From: Bacteroidia bacterium
GTDB taxonomy: Bacteria; Bacteroidota; Bacteroidia; Cytophagales; Flammeovirgaceae
Length of the DNA stretch: 64,000 bases
Assembly: GCA_030425505.1 (NCBI GenBank)
Contig: JAUIAB010000003.1
Span: 64,001 to 128,000 of the forward strand
Direction: 5' to 3'
The position numbers and the translations under genes were made by a program. This document shows positions 1-8,607 of the stretch, piece by piece. Every line of letters begins with the position of its first letter. The first letter of the stretch is position 1. The notes below the pieces were generated by a model. That model was given only the letters and a program-made list of their open reading frames with translations. It had not been told where the DNA came from and ran no database searches.

Positions 1-420
1 TTTACAGGTATAAATGGGTTGATATGGTTTGTAGGTATTTGTACCATTATTGCAGGGATTGTTGGTGTCAGTAATATCATGCTCATTATTGTAAAAGAAA
101 GAACAAGAGAAATTGGTCTAAAAAAAGCTCTTGGAGCAAAACCGATATCTATTATTCTTCAAATCATTCAAGAATCAATATTTATCACTACCTCCTCTGG
201 GTATTTTGGGCTAATTATCGGTGTAGGCATTATTGAGTTATTAAGAAAAGGGCTTAGTATGGCAAAAATGGAAGGTGGAATGTTCTCCGATCCTAGAGTT
301 GACTTTTCTGTAGCAGTTTCAGCAACTATTTTTCTTATTATTGCTGGCGGTTTTGCGGGTTTCTTTCCTGCAAGAAAAGCTGCTTCGGTAAGTCCAGTTG
401 AAGCTCTTAGGGATGAATAA
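1..420 (+). CDS. ABC transporter permease, C-terminal part (MacB/FtsX type), cut by window start
   Basis: Only the last 139 codons are present; the frame is open to base 1, so the TTG at 19 is not a true start. The fragment shows the MacB/FtsX permease C-terminal domain: hydrophobic segments near residues 7-27, about 60-80 and about 100-120, the cytoplasmic stretch KERTREIGLKKALGAKP between the first two, and the family's ending ARKAASVSPVEALRDE. This subunit anchors a type VII ABC exporter in the inner membrane. The next gene encodes a periplasmic adaptor, which fits a MacAB-like tripartite exporter; the TolC gene at 26806 is too far away to be assigned to it. Confidence 0.9.
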   Translation, partial: FTGINGLIWFVGICTIIAGIVGVSNIMLIIVKERTREIGLKKALGAKPISIILQIIQESIFITTSSGYFGLIIGVGIIELLRKGLSMAKMEGGMFSDPRVDFSVAVSATIFLIIAGGFAGFFPARKAASVSPVEALRDE

Positions 421-491
421 AATATTTTAAATTTGTAATCAAGTTCACTATTTACGTCTCTTAATTAAAATTTGTTTTTAGAAATATCAAA

Positions 492-578
492 ATGAAACAG
501 ACTATGTCTGATTTAAAATTGAGGCACACACGAAGCAATGATTAAACTGTGTGCTAAATAAACTAGGCAGGTCATAAA
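492..578 (+). repeat. 87-base intergenic element, copy 1, 12 bases before a start codon
   Basis: 80 of 87 bases match 57534-57620. Two hairpins are conserved: CAGAC-TAT-GTCTG (498-510) and GCACACA pairing with TGTGTGC (524-530 with 548-554), the latter extended by one more pair (G-U here, A-U in the other copy). The element also contains an ATG-started 17-codon frame (492-545, peptide MKQTMSDLKLRHTRSND). It ends at GTCATAAA, exactly 12 bases before the ATG at 591. It lies between the permease and adaptor genes, which otherwise look like one operon. It could be a leader RNA, a leader-peptide cassette or a short mobile element. Confidence 0.85.
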
Positions 579-590
579 ATTAATTAACGA

Positions 591-1664
591 ATGAAAAAAA
601 TCTTTGCTATCACATTAGTAATTGTTCTTGTAGGTGGAGGTGCATTTTTGCTTTTTTACTTGTATAAACAAAATCAAAAGCCTCCTAAAGAGTGGAAAAT
701 TGCCAATGCAGAAAAAAGAAATATTATAAAAAAGACAGTAGCTACAGGGTCGATTGTTCCTGAAAAAGAAGTCTCTGTTAAACCTCAAATATCAGGTATT
801 TTAGATAAAATATATGTGAATCCAGGAGAAACCGTTAAAACAGGTCAGTTAATTGCTAAAATTAAAGTGATCCCTAATATGAATGCTCTGAATGATGCTG
901 AGTCAAGTGTGAGAAGAGCTACTATTAGTCTGAAAAATGCAAAGAAAGAGTATGATAGGCAAAAGCCTCTCTTCGATAAAAGCGTCATCTCTGCACAAGC
1001 TTTCCAACAGGTTTCTTTGGACTATGACCTAGCTAAAGAAAATTTAAAAGCTGCAAAAGAAAATTTGAAGATTATAAAAGAAGGAGCTGCTAGTAATGCG
1101 GGGTCTTCTACTACTCTTGTGCGTGCTACCGTTGACGGTATGGTATTGGATATACCCATGAAAGAAGGGAGTACAGTAATAGAAAGCAATACTTTTAATG
1201 AAGGTAGTACGATAGCAATTATCGCTGACATGGGCAAAATGATTTTTGAAGGAAAAGTGGATGAGTCTGAAGTAGGAAAACTCAAAAAGGGCATGGCTTT
1301 AAAGTTAAATGTTGGAGCAGTAGATAGTACTTCCTTTGATGCAAATTTAGATTATATTGCCCCCAAAGGAGTCGAAGAAGAGGGCGCAATAAAGTTTGAG
1401 ATTAAAGCTTTTGTAGACCTGAAAAAAAACTTTTTCTTAAGGGCAGGATATAGTGCTAATGCAGATATAGTTTTAGAGAAAAAAGACAGCGTTTTAGCTA
1501 TAGAAGAGAAAAATATTATCTTTTCAGGGGATACCACTTTTGTAGAAATAAAGGTGGCTGAACAGAAGTTTGAGAAGAAAGAAATTAAAACTGGGCTCTC
1601 GGATGGTATCTATACTGAAGTACTCTCTGGCATAGACAAAGAGGATAAAATAAAAGTTTTATAA
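591..1664 (+). CDS. Efflux RND/ABC periplasmic adaptor subunit (HlyD/MacA-like membrane-fusion protein)
   Basis: 357 residues. An N-terminal hydrophobic segment (about 4-25) anchors the protein in the inner membrane. Next come a barrel-sandwich/lipoyl half motif (VSVKPQISGILDKIYVNPGE, about 64-83), a helical hairpin rich in Lys, Ala and Glu (about 100-165), the second lipoyl half (RATVDGMVLDIPMKEGSTV) and a beta-barrel region. These proteins bridge an inner-membrane transporter to an outer-membrane TolC-like channel. The gene follows the ABC permease, so a MacA-like role is inferred. The 87-base repeat occupies most of the gap between the two. Confidence 0.88.
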   Translation: MKKIFAITLVIVLVGGGAFLLFYLYKQNQKPPKEWKIANAEKRNIIKKTVATGSIVPEKEVSVKPQISGILDKIYVNPGETVKTGQLIAKIKVIPNMNALNDAESSVRRATISLKNAKKEYDRQKPLFDKSVISAQAFQQVSLDYDLAKENLKAAKENLKIIKEGAASNAGSSTTLVRATVDGMVLDIPMKEGSTVIESNTFNEGSTIAIIADMGKMIFEGKVDESEVGKLKKGMALKLNVGAVDSTSFDANLDYIAPKGVEEEGAIKFEIKAFVDLKKNFFLRAGYSANADIVLEKKDSVLAIEEKNIIFSGDTTFVEIKVAEQKFEKKEIKTGLSDGIYTEVLSGIDKEDKIKVL

Positions 1665-1685
1665 GCCTATAAGGTAGAATAAAAT

Positions 1686-2645
1686 ATGTCTACCTCTACC
1701 CCACTCGTTTCTGTTATTTGCTTATGCTATAACCAAGAACGTTTTGTAAAAGAAGCAATAGAATCCATATTTAACCAAGGTTATAGTAATGTAGAAATCT
1801 TATTTGTAGACGATTGTAGCACAGATTCTTCTGTTAAAATAGCCAAGAAAAGCTTACAAAATTCTCCTTTCCCCTATAAAGAGGTATGCCTGGAGACAAA
1901 TAAGGGGAATTGCTATGCTTTTAATAGAGGATTTGAAAAGGCTTCAGGCAAGTATATCATAGACCTTGCAGCAGATGATGTTTTACTTAATGGAGGCATT
2001 CAAAAGCAAGTAGATGCGTTTGAAAAGCTGGATAGCACTTTCGGTGTTGTATTTGCCAATGCTGAAATCATAAATGAAAAGGGTAATTACCTACGACCCT
2101 ATTATAAAGAAAAAGAAGTTTCTTCTATTCCCTTTGGGGATGTTTATAAAACTATATTACAAAAGACTTTCATCTGTCCTGCTACTATGATGACACGAAG
2201 CTCTGTCTTAAAAGAACTTGGAGGATATGATGAAACGTTAAGCTATGAAGATTTTGACTTTTGGATAAGGTCTAGCAGAAAATACCAATACTTTTTTTTA
2301 AATGGGTTTACTGTAAGAAAAAGGGAAGTTACTAATTCGCATGGAAAAGGATTTCTAGCTAAAGGAGATAAAAAAGGTCACCTACGCTCTACTCTCAAAA
2401 TATGTAAGAATGCTTATACACTGAATAAAACACCCAATGAAAATAAAGCCTTAGCTGTAAAAGTGCGCTACCATATGCAATTATCTTTCTTCATAGAAAA
2501 TTTTGAGATTGCGCTGAGTTATTTTTCTTTATTGGAAAAGCTAGACAAGGCAGTTCTTAAAGATCTGATTTTTAGATTTTTATCTAAAAAAAGAATGCGT
2601 TTTTTTAACTTATACTCTTTTATTAAAAATCACATAGCTAAGTAA
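1686..2645 (+). CDS. Glycosyltransferase family 2 protein
   Basis: 319 residues starting 21 bases after the adaptor stop. The N-terminal GT-A fold is clear: VSVICLCYNQERFVKEAIES, then the nucleotide-binding DDCSTDSS (about residues 41-48), and LAADDV (about 94-99), which supplies the metal-binding DxD-like acidic pair. There is no signal peptide or membrane helix, so it should act in the cytosol, moving a sugar from a nucleotide sugar to an unknown acceptor. The C-terminal 90 residues are basic and family-specific. The context gives no pathway; it is not in a recognisable polysaccharide cluster. Confidence 0.87.
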   Translation: MSTSTPLVSVICLCYNQERFVKEAIESIFNQGYSNVEILFVDDCSTDSSVKIAKKSLQNSPFPYKEVCLETNKGNCYAFNRGFEKASGKYIIDLAADDVLLNGGIQKQVDAFEKLDSTFGVVFANAEIINEKGNYLRPYYKEKEVSSIPFGDVYKTILQKTFICPATMMTRSSVLKELGGYDETLSYEDFDFWIRSSRKYQYFFLNGFTVRKREVTNSHGKGFLAKGDKKGHLRSTLKICKNAYTLNKTPNENKALAVKVRYHMQLSFFIENFEIALSYFSLLEKLDKAVLKDLIFRFLSKKRMRFFNLYSFIKNHIAK

Positions 2646-2719
2646 CACTTTTTTTTTAGGTTACATTTTCAGCTTACAGTTGTATTTACTTGGAATAAGT
2701 AAAACCTTAATATAATATT

Positions 2720-3562
2720 ATGAAAAAACTAGTATTTTCTATCATTACAATCTTATTAGCAACCTTTGGTCTATTTGTTTTTGAACAAAAACAACTTTTT
2801 GCTCAAACCAACCAATTTATTGGGGTAGAGCTAGTAAAGCCGATGGTAAGTATTGATGCTACCAATTTTATTACAACCTCTAAAAAAAGTTTAGCTGCTA
2901 TAGGAGTAGAACCTATGCTTACAGGAATATTCTTTAGACCTAACCAATCCATAGGAGTGGAGCCTATGAGAGTTAATATCCTTACAGCTATTGGAGTGAA
3001 GCCCATGAATGGAGTTGCTACTATAGGAGTAGAACCTATGAAAACATTAACTCAAGTTGGTGTTGAACCTATGAGAACTCTAGCTTCTATAGGTGTTGAA
3101 CCTATGATGCCTGGCGTTTTCTACAATAATGCTGAAATAGGAGTAGAGCCTATGAGAATTCTAGCTTCTGTAGGTGTTGAACCTATGAAAACTTTAGCAT
3201 CGATTGGAGTTGAACCTATGTACACTGGGGTTTTCTTTTCTAGAGACATGCCTAGGATTGAGTCTAGAAATGAAAGAAACACTTCCTCTGGTTATGTAAA
3301 TCTTTTCCCTAATCCTACGAGTGGCGAGTTTACGATAAATATTCAAAATACCTCTGAGCTAATCTCTGTAAAAGTTTATAACCAACTTGGTGCTCTAGTT
3401 AGAAGTGAAAGAGTCATTTCAACCTCATTAAAGCTAGACATAAGCAACCTTCAAAAACGCATTTATTTAGTCAAGGTTGAAAGTAATGGTGAGATGATAA
3501 AAAGTGTAAAGCTTTTAAAAGAACAGGAAATTCAAACTTTTCTAATGAAGAGACTATCTTAA
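2720..3562 (+). CDS. Exported T9SS-sorted protein with repeated IGVEPM hexapeptides
   Basis: 280 residues. A signal peptide (about 1-29, ending LFAQ) is followed by about 140 residues containing nine [IV]GV[EK]PM hexapeptides plus one degenerate copy (IGVELVKPM), spaced roughly 10-20 residues apart. Some are nested in larger units of the form A[AS]IGVEPMxxGxFF. A T9SS type A sorting domain starts near YVNLFPNPTSGEFTINI (about 194) and is expected to end near SVKLLKE (about 268), but the frame continues 12 residues (QEIQTFLMKRLS) into the terminator stem. I recognise no family for the repeat part. Export through the outer membrane is inferred from the sorting domain; function is unknown. Confidence 0.85.
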   Translation: MKKLVFSIITILLATFGLFVFEQKQLFAQTNQFIGVELVKPMVSIDATNFITTSKKSLAAIGVEPMLTGIFFRPNQSIGVEPMRVNILTAIGVKPMNGVATIGVEPMKTLTQVGVEPMRTLASIGVEPMMPGVFYNNAEIGVEPMRILASVGVEPMKTLASIGVEPMYTGVFFSRDMPRIESRNERNTSSGYVNLFPNPTSGEFTINIQNTSELISVKVYNQLGALVRSERVISTSLKLDISNLQKRIYLVKVESNGEMIKSVKLLKEQEIQTFLMKRLS

Positions 3563-3580
3563 AATTTAAGATAGTCTCTT
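3548..3580 (+). terminator. Rho-independent terminator overlapping the stop codon
   Basis: AAGAGACTATCTTAAA is followed, after one base, by its exact reverse complement, giving a stem of up to 16 pairs, and then a T-run (TTTTTT within 3576-3584). The left arm encodes the last residues and the TAA stop of the IGVEPM gene. It can serve both directions, as mdh converges from the right. Confidence 0.85.
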
Positions 3581-3775
3581 TTTTCTGCACAAGTGGATTT
3601 CAGAAGAGGTGATACATATTTGATAATCAAAAAACTATTTTACGAGTTTTTAGTTTTTATAGATTCTTCCTCCTCCTGTCATTTAGACCTTTGTTTTATA
3701 TTAAACAAGTAATACCTTCACAAGAAGACATTGGTGAAAAATTGCTGAAACTTTGAGTAACTATTAATCAGACAA

Positions 3776-4708
3776 CTAAAGGTTAAGATTATCATAAACC
3801 TCCATTACTTCTCTAACATGCCTTCGAGAAGTTTGTAAAAGTGACTTTTCTGCATCATTAAGATCCAACTCTATCACTTTTTCTACACCATTTTTCCCTA
3901 AGATTACTGGAACTCCCAAGTAAGTATCATCTATTCCATATTCTCCTTCCAACTTAATACATATAGGGAAAACTCTTCTTTGATCTTTTAAGATTGCTTC
4001 TACCATTTGGGCAGCAGCTGCACCAGGAGCATACCAAGCAGAAGTTCCCATTAACTTAACTAATTCACCACCACCGAACTTGGTTCGCTCAATTATTGAA
4101 TTCAGCTTTTCTTCTTCTATCAACTCAGTAACAGGAATTCCTCCAACAGTTGTATACCTTGGTAATGGAACCATTGTATCTCCATGCCCTCCCATTAAGA
4201 CTGCTTGTATATCCTTAGGAGAAACGTTAAGTTCACTAGCCAGAAAAGCTCTATATCTAGCTGTATCTAAAATACCAGCCATGCCAATCACCTGATTCCT
4301 CGATTTACCTGCAGCTTTATGCGCAGCATAAGTCATAACATCTAGTGGATTGGAGACAACAATTATTATTGCATTTGGAGATTCTTTAATTACTTTCCCA
4401 GTTACTTCTTTTACAATTTTTGCATTTGTCTCTATCAGATCATCTCTAGTCATTCCTGGCTTTCTTGGCAGTCCAGAGGTAATAACTACCACATCAGAAC
4501 CAGCTGTTTTAGAATAATCATTAGTAGAACCCGTAGTTCTAGTATCATACAAATTGATAGGCGCTTTTTGCCATATATCCAAAGATTTACCTTCGGCAAC
4601 TCCTTCTTTAATATCAACTAAAACAACATCATTTGCTACTTCTCTATAAGCTAATACATCTGCACAAGTAGCTCCTACATTACCAGCACCTACAACTGTT
4701 ACTTTCAT
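3776..4708 (-). CDS. mdh: Malate dehydrogenase (LDH-like type)
   Basis: 310 residues, the usual length for the bacterial LDH-like MDH. It interconverts malate and oxaloacetate with NAD in the TCA cycle. Visible features are the Rossmann motif VTVVGAGNVGATCA at the N-terminus, a conserved Asp after strand 2 (VVLVDIKEG), the substrate-binding arginines in GLPRKPGMTRDDL, the NPLDVMTYAA segment and the catalytic histidine in LMGGHGDTMVPLPRYTTVGG. The ATG start gives the Rossmann strand directly. It is transcribed alone and convergent with the gene on its left. Arg at RKPGMTR is the malate-specific pattern, which separates it from lactate dehydrogenase. Confidence 0.96.
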   Translation of the reverse strand: MKVTVVGAGNVGATCADVLAYREVANDVVLVDIKEGVAEGKSLDIWQKAPINLYDTRTTGSTNDYSKTAGSDVVVITSGLPRKPGMTRDDLIETNAKIVKEVTGKVIKESPNAIIIVVSNPLDVMTYAAHKAAGKSRNQVIGMAGILDTARYRAFLASELNVSPKDIQAVLMGGHGDTMVPLPRYTTVGGIPVTELIEEEKLNSIIERTKFGGGELVKLMGTSAWYAPGAAAAQMVEAILKDQRRVFPICIKLEGEYGIDDTYLGVPVILGKNGVEKVIELDLNDAEKSLLQTSRRHVREVMEVYDNLNL

Positions 4709-4771
4709 ATTTTAATTTGACTGAATTGTTATATTAAAATTTCAAATTTGGTATCAACAGAACTTTATCTC

Positions 4772-5182
4772 TTAAAGAGACAAAGCTTTTACATTTTCCT
4801 GAGTAAGGGGTTTATTTACGTAATCTTTTACGTAACTATAATTTTTGGATTTACTCACATCCTGAGGATTAATAGAAGATGTAAGCATCACTATTTTACA
4901 CTTATTTTTAATTTTATCACTTAGTTTGTCAAAAAGATCTAAAAACTGAAACCCGTCCATCAAAGGCATATCAATATCCAGAAAGATTACTTCTGGCAAA
5001 ATCCCTAAAGCGCTATCCCCTAGTTGATCTACATTTTTAAGAAACTCAATTGCACATTTTGCACCTGAGTGTATATATATTTTCTCACTTATATTAGATG
5101 CCTCTATTATCTTCTGGTTTATCAGATTATCTATCTCATTATCATCAATGAGCATTACTGTTTTAAACTTTTTATTTACCAT
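4772..5182 (-). CDS. Stand-alone response regulator receiver (REC) protein
   Basis: 136 residues consisting of a single CheY-like receiver domain with no output domain. The acidic pocket is at LIDDNEID (about 11-18), the phosphoacceptor Asp is D69 in FLDIDMPLMDG, the conserved Thr/Ser is in VMLTSS, and the conserved Lys is in VNKPLT. Such proteins relay phosphate from histidine kinases; Bacteroidota carry many as orphans. No kinase gene is nearby, so its partner is unknown. It is 63 bases upstream of mdh in the same direction but need not be co-transcribed. Confidence 0.93.
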   Translation of the reverse strand: MVNKKFKTVMLIDDNEIDNLINQKIIEASNISEKIYIHSGAKCAIEFLKNVDQLGDSALGILPEVIFLDIDMPLMDGFQFLDLFDKLSDKIKNKCKIVMLTSSINPQDVSKSKNYSYVKDYVNKPLTQENVKALSL

Positions 5183-5395
5183 GAGTAATTTTATTCAAAA
5201 AGATACCTTCTAAAATAATGTAATTATAAAAGATAACCCAAGGAGTATCAAGAAATAATTACAACTAGCTTTAATTATTGGGCAAAATTAAATAAACTTT
5301 TGCAATAACTATGTTGTTGCGAAGAGAGATTATTCATTAACTATCAAACTCACTAACTTTGAAAATTCATCAGGTTTAACTACTGTTTTGAATCA

Positions 5396-5929
5396 ATGCC
5401 TAAAAACTTTCAAAATCAAATATCCTTAAAAAAAAGCTTAGGTCTGGTGCTAGTCCTATTAACAGTATGGAGCTGTAATCCCAGCCCTCCTGAAGGCGCA
5501 GATTATAATAAGATAAAGAAGGAGGTCAAAAGCAGAAAAATCATTCACATTTCTGATTATGAAATAAGAGCACAAGCAATGAAAGCAGGACAAATAGCTT
5601 GTGATTCTTTACTTGCAGCTAAAGTAGATAAAATGGCTTGTGGAGCGAACATAAAAACTATTCTACCAGAAGGTCTAAAACCTACTTTTTTGAAGTGTAT
5701 CATTGACTGCAACGAAGCTAAAAGTAAAAACAACAAGATAAATGAAGTGTGGAAAGCTTATCTTGAAGCTTTTAATAAGAGTTTAAGTTTAGATATTAAT
5801 CTTCAAAAAATAAGTAGTAATGAGTTCTTATACTCCTACCCTATCATCAACAATGAGACCTCACAGTTTAAGCTCTTAAATCTAACCCTATCTAAAAAGG
5901 AAATTGTTAAACAAATAACGTATCAATAG
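5396..5929 (+). CDS. Putative lipoprotein of unknown function
   Basis: 177 residues. A basic N-terminus and hydrophobic stretch lead to LTVWSC, a lipobox-like site with Cys at residue 27, so it is probably lipid-anchored. The mature part contains four cysteines (two in QIACDSLL and KMACGAN, two in FLKCIIDCNEA) that could form disulfides or bind a ligand, though no haem-type CxxCH motif is present. I do not recognise the family. The ATG follows a TAACTTTG box at 5354-5361, which matches the Bacteroidota -7 promoter element, although no -33 TTG is at the right distance. Confidence 0.75.
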   Translation: MPKNFQNQISLKKSLGLVLVLLTVWSCNPSPPEGADYNKIKKEVKSRKIIHISDYEIRAQAMKAGQIACDSLLAAKVDKMACGANIKTILPEGLKPTFLKCIIDCNEAKSKNNKINEVWKAYLEAFNKSLSLDINLQKISSNEFLYSYPIINNETSQFKLLNLTLSKKEIVKQITYQ

Positions 5930-5998
5930 GTTTTAGCAGTGTAACAAAACCTTTTTTGTTACTATCAAATTCAATAACTTTCACAAAATTTTTATAAA

Positions 5999-7762
5999 AT
6001 GAATTTTATTAAAAATATCTTTTCAAGCCTACTAGGCTTTTTTCTTGGAATAGGGTTACTGATCTTAGTTGGTTTTATAGTTGTAATCGCAATGGGTAGT
6101 GCAGGAGATGCAGTAGAAGTAAAAGAAAACACTGTATTAAAACTTAACCTAAATAAATCAATTAAGGAGATTGGTACCGACAATCCTTTAGAAAACCTTA
6201 ACTTCAACTTCAGGCAAGACAAATCCACAAGCTTAAAATCAATTTTAGCTACTATCAAAAAAGCTAAAAAAGATGATAGAATCTCTGGAATTTACCTCCA
6301 GTGTGGCGTCATTAGCTGTGGATTTGCTATGATGGAAGAAATAAGGGCTGCAATTCTAGACTTCAAAGAAAGTGGGAAGTTTGTATATACTTACGGAGAA
6401 GTATTTTCTGAAAAAGGGGTGTATATGGCCTCAGTAGCAGATACCTTTATGGTAACTCCTGAAGGATTTATTGATTTTAATGGTTTTAGCTCACAAAGAA
6501 TGTTTTTTACAGGAATGCTAGAAAAGCTGGAAATCAAGCCACAGGTATTTAGAGTAGGTGACTACAAAAGTGCTGTAGAGCCTTTCTTTAAGAAGAAAAT
6601 GAGCAAAGAAAGTAGGCAGCAAACAACAGAACTCTTAGACGACATTTATGGGCAGTATTTAGAGGATGTATCTAAGTCCAGAGCAATACCATTTCAAGAA
6701 TTAGAAGAAATATCAAACAGAATGGCAGTTAGAAACATTCCTGATGCTTTAGGAGCTAAATTAATTACTAATAGTGCTTACTATGATGAGTTTGAGTTAG
6801 CTCTTAAACGAAGGTTGGGAGTTGAGGAAGATAAAAAAATAAATTTTATCTCTTTGAAAAAATACAGAAAAGCTGAAGTTAATGATGAAAACAAGTCAAA
6901 AAACAAAATTGCAGTTCTCATCGCAGAAGGAGGCATTGTAACTAGCAGTGATGATCCTGGAAAAGAAATATCTTCTAATGAGTTAACTAAAAAACTAAGA
7001 AAAATAAGAGAAGATGAGGATATTAAAGCGGTAGTGCTAAGAGTAAACTCTCCAGGAGGAAGTGCTCTTGCTTCTGATGTAATATGGAGAGAAATTGTTA
7101 GGCTAAAAGAGAAAAAGCCTGTCATAGCATCTATGTCGGACGTTGCAGCGTCAGGAGGGTATTACATATCTATGGCGTGTGATAAGATTGTTGCTTTACC
7201 TACTACCATAACTGGCTCAATTGGTGTTTTTGGTCTAATGTTTAACTATAAAGATATGGCAAATAATAAACTGGGTTTAACTTTTGACCAGGTAAACACA
7301 GGTGATTTATCTGATTTAGGAAATCCAACCAGAGACTTTACAGAGCAAGAAAAGGCTATTATTCAAACAATGGTTGAAGAAGTATATGAGACATTCACTA
7401 CCAAAGCTGCTGAAGGTAGAAATATGCCTGTAGAAGATTTGCTTAAAGTTGCATCTGGAAGAGTATGGTCAGGTATAAAGGCTAAAGAAATTGGGTTAGT
7501 AGATGAATTAGGCGGATTAAATGATGCTGTAGAACTAGCTGCTAGTCTGGCAAATATTAAAGATGACTACAAGGTAAGGTATTATGATACTCATGAGAAG
7601 CTAATTGAGAGAATACTTAAAGAGTTTGCTGTTTCTGTAAAAAAAGAGTGGATGAAAGAAGATTTAGGAGATTTTTATCCCATGTATAATAAACTCAAAG
7701 AAGTGAAAAATATTCAAAGGGGTATCTTAGCAAAAATGCCTTATGAGTTAGTAATTGAATAA
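5999..7762 (+). CDS. sppA: Signal peptide peptidase SppA, 67K type
   Basis: 587 residues, matching the long (67K) SppA form with two homologous domains. An N-terminal membrane anchor (about 8-33) is followed by the first domain carrying the general-base lysine K190 in VGDYKSAVEPFF and the second carrying the nucleophile S385 in VAASGGYYISMACDKIVA. These correspond to the Lys-Ser dyad known for the E. coli enzyme. It digests signal peptides left in the membrane after export. ispE follows 17 bases downstream, so the two are probably co-transcribed. Confidence 0.95.
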   Translation: MNFIKNIFSSLLGFFLGIGLLILVGFIVVIAMGSAGDAVEVKENTVLKLNLNKSIKEIGTDNPLENLNFNFRQDKSTSLKSILATIKKAKKDDRISGIYLQCGVISCGFAMMEEIRAAILDFKESGKFVYTYGEVFSEKGVYMASVADTFMVTPEGFIDFNGFSSQRMFFTGMLEKLEIKPQVFRVGDYKSAVEPFFKKKMSKESRQQTTELLDDIYGQYLEDVSKSRAIPFQELEEISNRMAVRNIPDALGAKLITNSAYYDEFELALKRRLGVEEDKKINFISLKKYRKAEVNDENKSKNKIAVLIAEGGIVTSSDDPGKEISSNELTKKLRKIREDEDIKAVVLRVNSPGGSALASDVIWREIVRLKEKKPVIASMSDVAASGGYYISMACDKIVALPTTITGSIGVFGLMFNYKDMANNKLGLTFDQVNTGDLSDLGNPTRDFTEQEKAIIQTMVEEVYETFTTKAAEGRNMPVEDLLKVASGRVWSGIKAKEIGLVDELGGLNDAVELAASLANIKDDYKVRYYDTHEKLIERILKEFAVSVKKEWMKEDLGDFYPMYNKLKEVKNIQRGILAKMPYELVIE

Positions 7763-7779
7763 TTTTACACCTCTATCTT

Positions 7780-8586
7780 GTGATTTTTTTCCCTAATGCA
7801 AAAGTTAACATCGGGCTAAATATAGTAAGAAAAAGAGAGGATGGGTTTCACGATTTATCCTCTCTTTTTTATCCAATACAGCTTAATGATATAGTAGAAA
7901 TTGTACCTTCTAATACATTTTCTTTTACTCTTACTGGCTTCACTGAAAAAGTCTCACAAAAAGATAATCTATGCGTTAAAGCCTATTCTACTTTAAAAAA
8001 AGAATTCAATATACCTTCAGTAAAAATTCATCTTCACAAAGTGATACCTGTAGGAGCAGGTTTAGGAGGAGGATCTGCAGATGCAGTTGGGGTACTAAAA
8101 CTTTTAAATCAACTTTTTGAGCTAGATATTTCTTTTAAGAAACTGAAAACACTTACAGAGCATTTAGGTAGTGATTGTCCTTTTTTTGTTGAAAACAAAC
8201 CAGCTATAATTTCAGGAAAAGGAGAGGTTATGCAAAAAACAAAAATTAGCCTAAAAGGTAAATATTGGGTTCTAGTTTATCCTCAGATTTTTGTATCAAC
8301 TGCCGAAGCATATAGCAAAATCACACCAAAAGAAGAAAAAGAACCTTTGGAAGAAGCATTAAATCAACCTGTAAAATACTGGAAAGAGGTGGTTAAAAAT
8401 GATTTTGAAAAATCTATAGCAGCTAAATACCCTTTAATTAAGGCTATTAAAGAAACTTTTTATGAAGAAGGTGCTTTTTATAGCTCTATGACGGGTTCTG
8501 GATCTGCAGTTTTTGGCATTTTCAATGAAGAACCAACTAAATTTACCATTGATTTACCATATTGGACTGGAAAGTTTGATATCTAA
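7780..8586 (+). CDS. ispE: 4-diphosphocytidyl-2-C-methyl-D-erythritol kinase
   Basis: 268 residues, GTG start (7780). A GHMP kinase: the N-terminal AKVNIGLNIV, the ATP-binding glycine loop VPVGAGLGGGSADA (about 88-101) and the C-terminal MTGSGSAVFGIF are all present. It phosphorylates CDP-ME in the MEP pathway for isoprenoid precursors, which would also feed the carotenoid route implied by the lycopene cyclase at 54535. The gene is sandwiched between sppA and the LysM transglycosylase on the same strand with gaps of 17 and 21 bases. Confidence 0.95.
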   Translation: MIFFPNAKVNIGLNIVRKREDGFHDLSSLFYPIQLNDIVEIVPSNTFSFTLTGFTEKVSQKDNLCVKAYSTLKKEFNIPSVKIHLHKVIPVGAGLGGGSADAVGVLKLLNQLFELDISFKKLKTLTEHLGSDCPFFVENKPAIISGKGEVMQKTKISLKGKYWVLVYPQIFVSTAEAYSKITPKEEKEPLEEALNQPVKYWKEVVKNDFEKSIAAKYPLIKAIKETFYEEGAFYSSMTGSGSAVFGIFNEEPTKFTIDLPYWTGKFDI

Positions 8587-8607
8587 AAGCTCAAAACTAT
8601 CATAAAC

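Noticed and set aside
2890..3230. CRISPR array (regularly repeated 18-base units)
   Set aside because: The repeats are in frame, vary at third codon positions, have irregular spacing and encode a conserved hexapeptide.
5941..5962. Terminator GTAACAAAA/TTTTGTTAC after the lipoprotein gene
   Set aside because: The stem is nearly all A-T and lacks a following T-run, so I cannot support a terminator call.
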